Shown here in pieces: positions 16,349 through 25,507 of a DNA stretch of 64,000 nt. The stretch comes from Bacillota bacterium (lineage in GTDB: Bacteria > Bacillota > Clostridia > Lachnospirales > Lachnospiraceae): assembly GCA_023439125.1 (NCBI GenBank), contig JAEXOU010000010.1, positions 1 through 64,000 of the forward strand, given 5' to 3'. Each line of letters begins with the position of its first letter. Positions within the stretch are counted from its first letter, which is position 1. The position numbers and the translations under genes were made by a program. Under the pieces are notes generated by a model. The model did not search any database and was not told the origin of the DNA. It saw only the letters and a list, made by a program, of their open reading frames with translations.

Positions 16349-18253
16349 CTAGTTAAGACTCTCTTTTGGCATCTCTAACAACAATGCCATGCTTCTTTCC
16401 TCTAACTCAAAGCTTTTTTCGACTATGATTTGTTCCTCTTTCATAAACCCTTTCGAAGTCATCATACAAAGTTTCCATTGCTTTGTTCGATCAAGATTTG
16501 GCAAATCAAATACATGAGGTTCCCAATGCATATTACAGATAAGATAGCAAGTACTGTCTTTTTCGGTACGATTCTTCACTGCGTATTGTCCACACAACAT
16601 AATCCCAATGGATCTACTATAATTCGAATAATCAGGATACCAAGCCTTTGTCCCATGAAAAGAAACATCTGGCATCCCACAAGAGATATAGTCTAAGCCA
16701 CGAAGTTCTAATGCATTATGGAAAACAGGATGCTCTTTTCGCAATTGGATTAAGCTCTTTACAAATTGTAGCATATCCTTTTGACTCGCCTTTTTCTTCC
16801 AATCAACCCATCCTATTTCATTATCTTGACAATATGCATTATTATTGCCGAGCTGTGAGTTCCCAAACTCATCTCCTGCTAATAGCATAGGTGTCCCCTG
16901 ACTTAAGAAGAGAGCAGTCAATGCATTATATTGCATTTTTATTCTTAAGTCATTGATCTTCTTCTTGCGAGTGTTTCCTTCAATCCCACAATTCCAACTA
17001 TAATTATAGTCGGTTCCATCACAATTATTCTCACCATTACCTTCATTATGTTTCACATCATAGGTGTACAAATCATTTAACGTAAATCCATTATGGTCGG
17101 TAATGTAATTAATAACTCCTTGTTTCTTACTATTCTTCTTAAATCGTTCTAGAAACTTACCAACCTGTTCTTCGTCCGACTTTAAGAATCTTCTTATGTC
17201 AACTAAGAATCCTTCATTATATTCAGCAAGATTCTTGTATAACGGTTCTACATCTTTTGCATAAATATTAGATACATTCCAACTAGTAGCTAAAAGCTTT
17301 GTATTTGCTAAATATGGATCAGTTGCAATCAATTGCTCTGTAGTATAGTCCGTATTAATTCGAAAACCATCAATATGATATTGTATAACCCAAGCTCTAA
17401 GGCACTCTATAATAAACATTGGTGCATAATCCTTTGGAAAATACATATCTAGAATCACTTCAATCGATGCATTATGCAAAGCTTTGACCATTGCTTTAAA
17501 CTCTGTAATACAATCATTTGGATTAGCTGCGTAGGAAGCTTTCGGTGCAAAATAATAGCTGTCCGTTGTATAGCCCCAATAATTAATCTTCGGTACATCT
17601 TCACGTCTTGTCTCGCATAGCTGATATGTACCTTTATTCACATAATTCCTTGTATATTTGGGAACTCCATATATATGCTCCTGCTGATTTTTCATTTCAT
17701 TAAACTCAATACATGGCATCAAGAATACAGCATTAATTCCGAGGTCTTTTAAATATGGGATTTTTTCAATAACACCGAGAAATGTACCTTTTTGACGAAC
17801 CCCTGATTTAGGATTCATCGTAAAACCTCTGACGTGTAATTTATATAAAATTAAGTCAGAATAGGAGTATTCGGTTCGAATCTCATTCGACCAATCGAAA
17901 TCCTCAAAAGCCCATGCTCCATATAATCTTTTCTCTTCTGATTGCTCACCAAATTTATCTCTACCAACGATACGACTTGCATATGGATCAATAAACTCTT
18001 GATTCATAGCTTCATATAAATAACAATCACCCTTTATCTCACTCAATGGTACACTGATAGAAAATACACAACCGATTCGATTGTCCTGCTTCATTACATA
18101 CTGGTTTCTTAACTCATTTGTCTTACTATCATATATCTTTACTGAACAGTCCTTTGCATTTGGAACAGATATTGTAAAATTTATATTATCCTGTGATTTT
18201 GTTACGCCCATCGGCATTGGAAATTGCTGATTATTAACTTTAACCTTTGTCAT
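16349..18253 (-). CDS. GH13 GlgX/isoamylase-like protein lacking catalytic residues
   Basis: A 634-residue protein with an N-terminal CBM48-like domain, a GlgX/isoamylase-type barrel and a C-terminal beta domain. The fold signatures are plain, for example WGYTTDSYYFAP and KHNEGNGENNCDGTDYN. The three catalytic carboxylates are replaced. The nucleophile motif GFRxD reads GFRIN. The acid/base motif xxxEPW reads LLATSWN. The region IV HD reads DHNGFTL. Region I, normally DVVYNH, reads DMYFPK. The stretch between regions I and II is only about 30 residues, shorter than usual. The frame is otherwise intact, so it is probably a non-enzymatic glycan-binding or regulatory protein. Start at 18253 is chosen because GGAGG lies 8 bp upstream; the frame continues to 18292. 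Confidence 0.8.
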   Translation of the reverse strand: MTKVKVNNQQFPMPMGVTKSQDNINFTISVPNAKDCSVKIYDSKTNELRNQYVMKQDNRIGCVFSISVPLSEIKGDCYLYEAMNQEFIDPYASRIVGRDKFGEQSEEKRLYGAWAFEDFDWSNEIRTEYSYSDLILYKLHVRGFTMNPKSGVRQKGTFLGVIEKIPYLKDLGINAVFLMPCIEFNEMKNQQEHIYGVPKYTRNYVNKGTYQLCETRREDVPKINYWGYTTDSYYFAPKASYAANPNDCITEFKAMVKALHNASIEVILDMYFPKDYAPMFIIECLRAWVIQYHIDGFRINTDYTTEQLIATDPYLANTKLLATSWNVSNIYAKDVEPLYKNLAEYNEGFLVDIRRFLKSDEEQVGKFLERFKKNSKKQGVINYITDHNGFTLNDLYTYDVKHNEGNGENNCDGTDYNYSWNCGIEGNTRKKKINDLRIKMQYNALTALFLSQGTPMLLAGDEFGNSQLGNNNAYCQDNEIGWVDWKKKASQKDMLQFVKSLIQLRKEHPVFHNALELRGLDYISCGMPDVSFHGTKAWYPDYSNYSRSIGIMLCGQYAVKNRTEKDSTCYLICNMHWEPHVFDLPNLDRTKQWKLCMMTSKGFMKEEQIIVEKSFELEERSMALLLEMPKESLN

Positions 18254-18457
18254 CCACGATTCCTCCATCCATTCTGATGCCGAAGCACTCATCGTTACCT
18301 ATGTTTGTAATACACACGACAAAAAGTGTGTCTACATAAGAAACATTCATTCTTATTCTAACTTTTAGATACACATAAGTCAAGGAATATACCATCCAAG
18401 GCCTTCTTTTCTACCTCTTCCTTAAATTTTTGCTTGTGATTTGATATGACTATGCAA

Positions 18458-18565
18458 AAGAAAGAGTGCGATGGTATAGTTTAGGAGTGCCTTACAAGTC
18501 CGCATGCCCTTTGTGGGCTTGTGAGCAAAGCACGTCGAAGAAACTATACCATCACACTCTTTCTT
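18458..18565. terminator. Long inverted repeat downstream of the ABC-F gene
   Basis: Two 25-nt arms (18458-18482 and 18541-18565) pair with a single mismatch. The 58-nt loop contains its own hairpin (GCCC-TTTGT-GGGC). It lies 14 bp past the ABC-F stop codon and probably ends that transcript. The stem is much longer than an ordinary terminator. The gap 18254-18457 shows nothing else. Confidence 0.6.
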
Positions 18566-18579
18566 CATAAAACAAAAAT

Positions 18580-20220
18580 CTATTCTTCAGATTCTAGTTC
18601 TGGTTCAACCTCAACAACCTTCTGTCTCTTACGAGCCATGACGTCGCTGTCTAAATATTCATCATAAGTAGATATCTTATCAATTAAACCATTTGGAGTT
18701 ATTTCCATAATACGATTAGCAATCGTTTGAATAAACTGATGATCTTGAGATGTAAATAAAACAACACCAGGGAACTTAATCATACCATTATTTAATGCAG
18801 TAATGGATTCCATATCTAAATGGTTTGTAGGTTCATCCATAATTAAGACGTTTGCACCCATAATCATCATCTTGGAGAGCATAACACGTACACGTTCACC
18901 ACCAGATAATACGTTAACCTTCTTAACACCATCTTCACCAGCAAATAACATTCTACCTAAGAACCCACGAACATAGGTTACATCTTTTTCTGGAGAATAA
19001 GGCATCAACCAATCTACGATGATTTCATCACCTGAAAACTCTTTTGTATTATCTTTTGGGAAATACGCTTGAGTTGTTGTAATACCCCATTTATATTCAC
19101 CTTCATCAGGTTCTAACTCTCCTGCAAGAATCTTAAATAAAGTTGTTGATGCTAACGTGTTACTTCCTACAAAAGCAACCTTATCTTCACGAGTGATAAT
19201 AAAAGATAAATTATCAAGAACCTTTACACCATCAATTGTCTTGCTTAAGTTCTTAACTGTTAGCACTTCATTACCAATTTCACGATTAGGTCTGAAATCA
19301 ATATATGGATACTTTCTACTAGATGGACGAATTTCATCAAGCTCGATTTTCTCAAGGGCACGTTTTCTTGAAGTAGCCTGTTTGGATTTAGAAGCATTCG
19401 CAGAGAAACGACGAACAAATTCTTGTAACTCCTTAATCTTTTCTTCCTTCTTCTTATTCGCTTCTTTCATCTGTTTAATCATTAACTGAGATGATTCATA
19501 CCAGAAGTCGTAGTTACCTGCATATAACTGAATCTTAGAATAATCAATATCTGCTATGTTAGTACATACTTTATTCAAGAAATAACGATCATGAGATACT
19601 ACAATAACTGTATTTTCAAAGTTGATTAAGAACTCCTCTAACCAACGGATTGCTTCAAGATCGAGGTGGTTTGTAGGCTCATCGAGTAACAGAATATCCG
19701 GATTTCCAAATAACGCTTGCGCTAAAAGAACTTTCACCTTTTCACTACCATTTAACTCGCTCATGAGTTTGTAATGAAGGTCGGTTTCAATTCCAAGTCC
19801 ATTAAGTAAAGTGGCTGCATCAGATTCTGCTTCCCATCCATTTAGTGTAGCAAATTCACTCTCTAACTCACTTGCACGAATTCCATCTTCTTCTGTGAAG
19901 TCTTCCTTCGCATATATTTCATCCTTTTCCTTCATAATGTCATAAAGTCGTTGATTACCCATAATTACAGTATTTAAGACATCATAGGCGTCATACTTGA
20001 AGTGATCCTGTTGTAAAAAGGATAATCTTTGTCCTGGAGTAATTATGATATCTCCTTTAGTCGGTTCAATCTGTCCAGAGAGAATTTTTAAGAAGGTAGA
20101 TTTTCCAGCACCATTAGCACCAATTAAACCGTAACAATTTCCCTCTGTAAATTTAATATTTACATCTTCGAATAGGGCTCTTTTGCCTAATCTTAATGTT
20201 ATATTACTTGCTTGTATCAT
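18580..20220 (-). CDS. ABC-F family ATPase
   Basis: A 546-residue cytosolic protein with two ABC ATPase domains and no membrane segments, the ABC-F layout of ribosome-acting factors. Domain 1 has Walker A GANGAGKSTFLKIL (about 34-47) and LLLDEPTNHLD. The charged inter-domain linker is at about residues 240-300. Domain 2 has LSGGERVRVML and LIMDEPTNHLD, but its Walker A reads GSNTLASTTLFKIL, with Ser in place of the nucleotide-binding Lys. The signature of domain 1 is also altered (LNGSEKVKV). It is nearest to the YbiT/YkpA-like group in layout. Whether that whole group shares these changes cannot be checked here. Start ATG at 20220. Confidence 0.9.
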   Translation of the reverse strand: MIQASNITLRLGKRALFEDVNIKFTEGNCYGLIGANGAGKSTFLKILSGQIEPTKGDIIITPGQRLSFLQQDHFKYDAYDVLNTVIMGNQRLYDIMKEKDEIYAKEDFTEEDGIRASELESEFATLNGWEAESDAATLLNGLGIETDLHYKLMSELNGSEKVKVLLAQALFGNPDILLLDEPTNHLDLEAIRWLEEFLINFENTVIVVSHDRYFLNKVCTNIADIDYSKIQLYAGNYDFWYESSQLMIKQMKEANKKKEEKIKELQEFVRRFSANASKSKQATSRKRALEKIELDEIRPSSRKYPYIDFRPNREIGNEVLTVKNLSKTIDGVKVLDNLSFIITREDKVAFVGSNTLASTTLFKILAGELEPDEGEYKWGITTTQAYFPKDNTKEFSGDEIIVDWLMPYSPEKDVTYVRGFLGRMLFAGEDGVKKVNVLSGGERVRVMLSKMMIMGANVLIMDEPTNHLDMESITALNNGMIKFPGVVLFTSQDHQFIQTIANRIMEITPNGLIDKISTYDEYLDSDVMARKRQKVVEVEPELESEE

Positions 20221-20300
20221 GTTAATACCTAGCCTTTCTATTCTGCTGCGTTCGCACTATTTCATATTTTACCGTATATTCTGCATTTTGCAAGCACTTT

Positions 20301-21731
20301 TTATTGCTTTATACAGGCAATACCATTCAATTGAGCATATTCAACGGCTTTTGATCCTTTTGGTGTCTTAATAACAACATTACTAATCTGATCAAAAATC
20401 ATAGAACCAAAGAATGAAACAGTATCCGGAATCATAATTTGCTCTAAATTATAGCATGAATAGAAAGCCATGTCTGCAATCTCTTGTGTACCACTTGGTA
20501 AGGTTATGCTCTTTAGCGATGTACAAAAAGCAAATGCCATTTCTCCAATAAAAGAAGCAGAACTCTTAAACTCAACCTTATTAACTAAAGAACAATTAGA
20601 AAATGCAGAATATCCGATTTCCTTTACCGTACCTAGGAAAGTAATTGAAGTTGCTTTCTCACACCCACTAAAGGTGCCTTCTGCTATTTCCTCTATTCCT
20701 TTAGGGATTACAATTTTTCTCATGGAGTAACAATTAGCGAAGGCAAATGCTTCTAGCTCGATTAATTTTTCTGGTATATCAACATCCAACAATATACATC
20801 CTGCAAAAGCTTCTGTCCCTATACTTCGTAAACTTTTTGGAAAAAACACATACGCTAGATTTTTACTCATTGAAAATGCACCAGCTTCAATAGAAACTAC
20901 TCCTTCTTCAATAAAGCAAGTTTCATCCTTTCTAGCTGCAGGATATCGAATAATCGAAGTCTTTTCTTTATTATAGAGTACACCATTTACTAAGCAATAA
21001 TTCGCATTTTTACTGGATAACTCAATCTTTTCTAACTTAGAACAATTACCAAGAGCATTCATTCCTATATCAGCTACGGACTCCGGTATTGAAATTTGCT
21101 TAATATTTGTATTCCCATAGAAGGCTTGAGCTTCAATTCTTGTTATCCCATTCGAAATCACCACTTTACTTACTTCTACAAGTTCAAGTGCCCCATTACC
21201 AATTGCAACCACTGGCTTTTTATCAATTGTGGAAGGAATAACCAAAATATCACTTTTGATTTCTATAATATCTGTTATTGTGATCTTATCACCAAAAACA
21301 CGAATACCTGCCACGGTACCCAAATCATCTATGTATGCCTTGCTATTATTATCAAATATCTTCGATTCTTCCGTATGATTTAGCTGAGTATCCATAATTG
21401 GTGTCGGACTTAATTCGATATCTTCAATTTCCTCGTTCTCTTCGATCTCTTCGATCTCTTCAATCTCTTCAGTAACAGCCGGAGTAATTGAAATAGTAGG
21501 TTTAGTCTCGCCAATTGATGAATTAATCTCATCAATTGCTTCGATATCAAGTTCGGATTTATTTGGTTTTGCTGTCGGACTAATCACCTCATTTTGCATA
21601 AGAGTTAGAGTCGGTGTTTGCGTAACTGTTGCATTTTCTTCTGAATCAACTGGCTTTTCCTCTTTGCTGCATGCTGAACATATGAAAAGCGTAACCAATA
21701 TAAATACTATCATACGCAATTTATTCTTCAT
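20301..21731 (-). CDS. BspA-like leucine-rich-repeat lipoprotein
   Basis: A 476-residue surface protein. The signal peptide ends in a lipobox (FICSAC, Cys21), so it is a lipoprotein. A low-complexity acidic and Thr/Pro linker with repeated EEIEEIEE follows (about residues 25-125). Residues 150-470 carry repeated LRR_5 (BspA/TpLRR) units such as IPESVADIGMNALGNCSKLEKIEL and AFYSCYNLEQIMIP. Such proteins mediate adhesion or protein binding outside the cell; no ligand is evident. It stands alone on the minus strand, upstream of the ABC-F gene by about 80 bp. Confidence 0.88.
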   Translation of the reverse strand: MKNKLRMIVFILVTLFICSACSKEEKPVDSEENATVTQTPTLTLMQNEVISPTAKPNKSELDIEAIDEINSSIGETKPTISITPAVTEEIEEIEEIEENEEIEDIELSPTPIMDTQLNHTEESKIFDNNSKAYIDDLGTVAGIRVFGDKITITDIIEIKSDILVIPSTIDKKPVVAIGNGALELVEVSKVVISNGITRIEAQAFYGNTNIKQISIPESVADIGMNALGNCSKLEKIELSSKNANYCLVNGVLYNKEKTSIIRYPAARKDETCFIEEGVVSIEAGAFSMSKNLAYVFFPKSLRSIGTEAFAGCILLDVDIPEKLIELEAFAFANCYSMRKIVIPKGIEEIAEGTFSGCEKATSITFLGTVKEIGYSAFSNCSLVNKVEFKSSASFIGEMAFAFCTSLKSITLPSGTQEIADMAFYSCYNLEQIMIPDTVSFFGSMIFDQISNVVIKTPKGSKAVEYAQLNGIACIKQ

Positions 21732-21865
21732 ATTATTAATCGTATCCTTTCAAAGTAAACTCATCACTTAGTTAACTAATTATCATATTCATGATGATTA
21801 TAACATAACTTATTCACAAATAGAAGAGAGCAAATGTGTGCTTCGCACTCCCTCCTATCATGCTT

Positions 21866-21945
21866 GTGTCAAAAGTACTTATCAATAATTTCATTCGTCA
21901 TTTTGCACATTAAGACTTGTTAAAATGAGATGACAAACATAATTT
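21866..21945 (+). repeat. Dispersed TTTTGCAC repeat, copy 2
   Basis: GTGTCAAAAGTACTTATCAA, then GTCATTTTGCAC and GATGACAAACATAATT, in the same order as copy 1 at 6342. The adjacent GTGTGCTTCGCACTC (about 21836-21850) is a small hairpin also seen near 41390. The remaining gap up to 22080 holds only the two hairpins listed next. Confidence 0.55.
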
Positions 21946-21977
21946 AGGAGCATACAGTTATGAAGTCGTCGGTACTT

Positions 21978-22056
21978 AGGGCCTGTATTTTAGGCCCTTA
22001 TGAACCGTAAAAATGGTTGTTACATAATGTTTTTGCAAACATCATGTAACAACCAT
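21978..22056 (-). terminator. Paired hairpins after glutamine synthetase
   Basis: Hairpin 1 has AGGGCCT/AGGCCCT arms (21978-21998). Hairpin 2 is a 20-bp stem with one mismatch and a TTGC loop (22013-22056). They lie 28 bp past the glnN stop and probably form its terminator. Confidence 0.65.
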
Positions 22057-22083
22057 ATTGTTATATCCCTCTATTGAAAATGA

Positions 22084-24192
22084 TTAAATCTCAAATAATA
22101 AATCCCCATAGGTAGGTACTGGCCAAACTTCTTTATCTACCATTGTTTCCAATTCATCAATCGGCTTTCTAAGTTCTTGCATTGCTGTAAATACCTCATC
22201 TCTAAAGAAAACAGCCTGTTCTTCTCCCTCTTCTTTTAATGCTGCTGCTTGAACAGCTACATTCAATTTTGAAAGTGCTGCTTTTGCATTCGCTAAAAGC
22301 GTGGAGACATTCGTTAATAAATCTGTCTGTACACTAACATCTGCGTTAGGTGCTGCTGTCTTTATTGCATTGATACTGTTTGCCAGAGTTGTCGTAAACT
22401 TAATTACAGCAGGAATATACAATTTACTAGACATTTCAATCATAGTCTTTGCCTCAATATTAATCGCTTTGGAATAAGATTCGTATAGAATTTCTTCACG
22501 AGATCTTAACTCTGTCTCTGTAAACACTCCATGCTTTGTAAATAGTTGAATTGATTTATCTGTCACTAAGGAAGGTACTGCTGCTACCATTGATGGAATG
22601 TTTGGTAATCCACGACGTTTTGCTTCTTCAACCCATGCATCTGCGTAACCATTTCCATTAAAGATAATTCTCTGATGCTCTGTTACTGTCTTCTTAATTA
22701 AGTCATGCACTGCCAAATCGAAATTTTCTGCTGTTTCAAGCTGGTCAGCCATCTCACTAAAAACATCTGCAACAATTGTATTTAAGGTGGTATTAGCATC
22801 TGCAATTGACATCGAAGAACCTAAGGAACGAAACTCAAATTTGTTGCCAGTAAATGCAAATGGCGAAGTACGATTTCGATCCGTTGCATCTTTTCTAAAC
22901 TCAGGAATTGTATGAACACCAGTCTTTAAGCGTTCACTCTGCTTTGAGCTTTTTGCCTCTCCAGTCTCAATTAACTGTGTCAACACATCTTCTAACTGCT
23001 CTCCTAAGAAAACTGAAATAATTGCTGGAGGTGCCTCGTTTGCACCTAATCTATGGTCATTGCCAGGATTGGAAGCTGAAAGTCTTAATAAATCAGCATG
23101 AACATCAACTGCCTTTAAAATTGCAGAGAGAATTAATAAAAATTGAATGTTTTCATGAGGTGTTTTTCCTGGGTCTAATAAGTTCTTGCCAGTATTCGTT
23201 ACAAGTGACCAGTTATCATGTTTACCAGAGCCATTCACTCCTGCAAATGGTTTTTCATGTAATAGGCAAGCTAATCCGTGACGAGTAGCTACTTTCTTCA
23301 TAACATCCATTACTAACTGATTATGGTCAGTAGCAATATTCGCAGTCGAATAAATAGGTGCTAATTCATGTTGAGCTGGTGCTACTTCATTATGCTGAGT
23401 TTTACATAATACGCCTAGTTTCCACAACTCTGTATTAATCTCTTTCATGAAAGATGCAATTCTTTCCTTAATCGAGCCAAAATAGTGATCGTCTAATTCT
23501 TGACCCTTTGGTGGCATTGCCCCAAATAAAGTACGGCCTGTAAATACTAAATCTTCTCTCTTTAAGTACTTTTCTCTATCTATGATGAAGTATTCCTGCT
23601 CTGGTCCAACAGATACCGAAACACTTGTTACATCGTTATGTCCAAATAATTTACAGATTCGTACTGCCTGTTTATCAATAGCCTCCATGGAGCGCAGTAA
23701 AGGAGTCTTCTTATCTAAAGCTTCTCCAGTATAAGAACAGAATGCTGTCGGAATGCAGAGTGTAACACCTGCAGCATCCTCTTTTAAGAAAGCAGGTGAC
23801 GTACAGTCCCATGCAGTATATCCTCTTGCTTCAAATGTTGCTCTCAAACCACCAGATGGAAAAGAAGAAGCATCAGGTTCACCTTTTATTAATTCTTTCC
23901 CGGAAAACTCCATTAAAATCTTTCCTGCTGGTGCCGGAGAAATAAATGAATCATGTTTTTCTGCTGTTACACCTGTCATTGGTTGGAACCAATGAGTATA
24001 ATGAGTTGCTCCTCGCTCAATTGCCCAATCCTTCATAGCATTTGCAACAACTTCAGCAACTTGAGGGTCTAGGTCCTCGCCATTCTCGATTGTCTTTTTT
24101 AGCGCTGCAAAAGTTTTCTTTGGCAAACGCTCGATCATTGTTGCTTCATTGAACACATCAATACCGAAAATATCTGTTAATTTTTCTGCCAT
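22084..24192 (-). CDS. glnN: Glutamine synthetase type III
   Basis: Makes glutamine from glutamate, ammonia and ATP in the cytosol. The 702-residue length and sequence are those of the large GSIII class found in Bacteroidetes and clostridia. Visible class motifs are the glutamate-rich site VSVGPEQEYFIID, the KTQHNEVAPAQHELAPIYSTAN block, KPFAGVNGSGKHDNWS and RLGANEAPPAIIS. The start at 24192 (ATGGCAGAAAAA) follows AAGGAG by 8 bp; an upstream in-frame TTG at 24210 overlaps that site and is rejected. It stands alone with its own terminator, so it is presumably regulated separately. No regulator is adjacent. Confidence 0.96.
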   Translation of the reverse strand: MAEKLTDIFGIDVFNEATMIERLPKKTFAALKKTIENGEDLDPQVAEVVANAMKDWAIERGATHYTHWFQPMTGVTAEKHDSFISPAPAGKILMEFSGKELIKGEPDASSFPSGGLRATFEARGYTAWDCTSPAFLKEDAAGVTLCIPTAFCSYTGEALDKKTPLLRSMEAIDKQAVRICKLFGHNDVTSVSVSVGPEQEYFIIDREKYLKREDLVFTGRTLFGAMPPKGQELDDHYFGSIKERIASFMKEINTELWKLGVLCKTQHNEVAPAQHELAPIYSTANIATDHNQLVMDVMKKVATRHGLACLLHEKPFAGVNGSGKHDNWSLVTNTGKNLLDPGKTPHENIQFLLILSAILKAVDVHADLLRLSASNPGNDHRLGANEAPPAIISVFLGEQLEDVLTQLIETGEAKSSKQSERLKTGVHTIPEFRKDATDRNRTSPFAFTGNKFEFRSLGSSMSIADANTTLNTIVADVFSEMADQLETAENFDLAVHDLIKKTVTEHQRIIFNGNGYADAWVEEAKRRGLPNIPSMVAAVPSLVTDKSIQLFTKHGVFTETELRSREEILYESYSKAINIEAKTMIEMSSKLYIPAVIKFTTTLANSINAIKTAAPNADVSVQTDLLTNVSTLLANAKAALSKLNVAVQAAALKEEGEEQAVFFRDEVFTAMQELRKPIDELETMVDKEVWPVPTYGDLLFEI

Positions 24193-24329
24193 AAATATTT
24201 CTCCTTCCAAAGTTATTATTAGTTCTCCAGAAATCCTTATGTAATTCCCCCCATAAACATTGATACCATTAAATCACATTATATTAAAAATTACAACAAG
24301 GATTTATGACTTAAAGATGAAGTGCATAA

Positions 24330-24429
24330 GCACAACTTTTGTTCCACGCCGTAGCGTAGCGTAGTACGTATCATGCGGAGCCTTTTTTATATACGATGAA
24401 ATTCAGAGGAATTTCCCCGTATATAAAAA
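24330..24429. repeat. Dispersed repeat with AGAG-loop hairpin, copy 1
   Basis: The block ACTTTTGTTCC-CGCCGTAGCGTAGCGTA through TGCGGAGC (24330-24381) is closely repeated at about 41431-41480. It is followed by a long AT-rich hairpin, 24384-24429, whose core is GAAATTC-AGAG-GAATTTC. The outer stem differs from the 41482 copy but is still paired, which suggests the structure is conserved. Confidence 0.7.
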
Positions 24430-24432
24430 CAA

Positions 24433-24460
24433 AAGGGTGCTCTCATATGAGAACACCCTT
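24433..24460 (-). terminator. Terminator of the mscS-like gene
   Basis: Stem AAGGGTG-C-TCTCAT / ATGAGA-A-CACCCTT, followed on the minus strand by TTTTGTTTTT. It is about 150 bp beyond the mscS stop codon. The bases between (24461-24604) are AT-rich with nothing else visible. Confidence 0.7.
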
Positions 24461-24604
24461 GCTCTTGATATATCTTTAATACTAAAATATCACTAATTTA
24501 TAGTTTTGTGAATACCCTTTTTTACTAAATTGAATTTTTTTCCTAATTTTACAAAAATGAACCACTTATCATAAAATATTTGTGCAATTTTTAAAAGTAA
24601 CTGA

Positions 24605-25480
24605 TTATTTTTGATTCACAGTAACATTCAATTGATGGAAAGGAATTGTAAATCCCTTTTCATCAAACATATATTTGATTGTTTCAAGTAACTCACATTT
24701 TGTTTCGAAATAATCCTCTTTTTGCACCCAAACACGCATTGCAATTTCAACCGCATCATCACCATATTTTGCAACAAACAAATCGATAGGTTGATCTTTT
24801 AGAATCTTCTCATTGCATTTACCAATCTTGAATAATTCTTCCTTAACGGTTCGAATATCATCATGATATCCAATTGGAATAATCAGATCTAGTCGGCGCG
24901 TTGGTTCATCTGTAACATTAACGATATTAGCATTTGCCAAGGAACCATTCGGAAAAACAATGACTTTATTGTCAATCGTAACAACTTTTGTATAGATAAT
25001 ATCAATTGTTAAAACTGTACCCTCTTTGTCCCCAACGATAATATAATCACCGATTCGAAACGGTTTTAAGATTAAGATTAAAACACCACCAGCAAAATTT
25101 GATAAACTTCCTTGAAGTGCTAAACCTACAGTTAAACCAACGGAACCTATTAAAGCAACAAAGGAAGCCTCTGGTACACCTAACTTCATAAAGATAGCAA
25201 TAAATAAAAGACTGTACAGAATTGCCTTTATTAACGATGTTACAAAATTAGCAGCACTTATTTCTGTATTTGCTCGTTCAAAAGTTCGCCTAACGATTTT
25301 TAAAATCACTCTGATTACTTTTTTACCAATCAGGTAAATAATAATACATATGATTACGTTAACTAAAAAATCAATTGCAAGAGGATAAAATCCATTCCAC
25401 CACGTAACAAAGCGAGAATGTTCCTTACCTTCTACTACTCCCCCACCTTGTACAATAGAAAGAATTGAAAATATATTCAT
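24605..25480 (-). CDS. Small-conductance mechanosensitive channel (MscS family)
   Basis: A 291-residue membrane channel that opens under hypo-osmotic stress. Three transmembrane helices are visible (about residues 32-55, 85-105 and 112-140). The pore-lining third helix shows the glycine/alanine-rich packing pattern GSVGLTVGLALQGSLSNFAGG, followed by the conserved KPFRIGDYI beta domain. The length is that of the minimal MscS/YggB type. It starts 27 bp after glgB on the same strand and may be co-transcribed with it. Family assignment is firm. Confidence 0.92.
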   Translation of the reverse strand: MNIFSILSIVQGGGVVEGKEHSRFVTWWNGFYPLAIDFLVNVIICIIIYLIGKKVIRVILKIVRRTFERANTEISAANFVTSLIKAILYSLLFIAIFMKLGVPEASFVALIGSVGLTVGLALQGSLSNFAGGVLILILKPFRIGDYIIVGDKEGTVLTIDIIYTKVVTIDNKVIVFPNGSLANANIVNVTDEPTRRLDLIIPIGYHDDIRTVKEELFKIGKCNEKILKDQPIDLFVAKYGDDAVEIAMRVWVQKEDYFETKCELLETIKYMFDEKGFTIPFHQLNVTVNQK

Positions 25481-25507
25481 CTACTTCTCCTTAATGATTA
25501 TTTCCAT

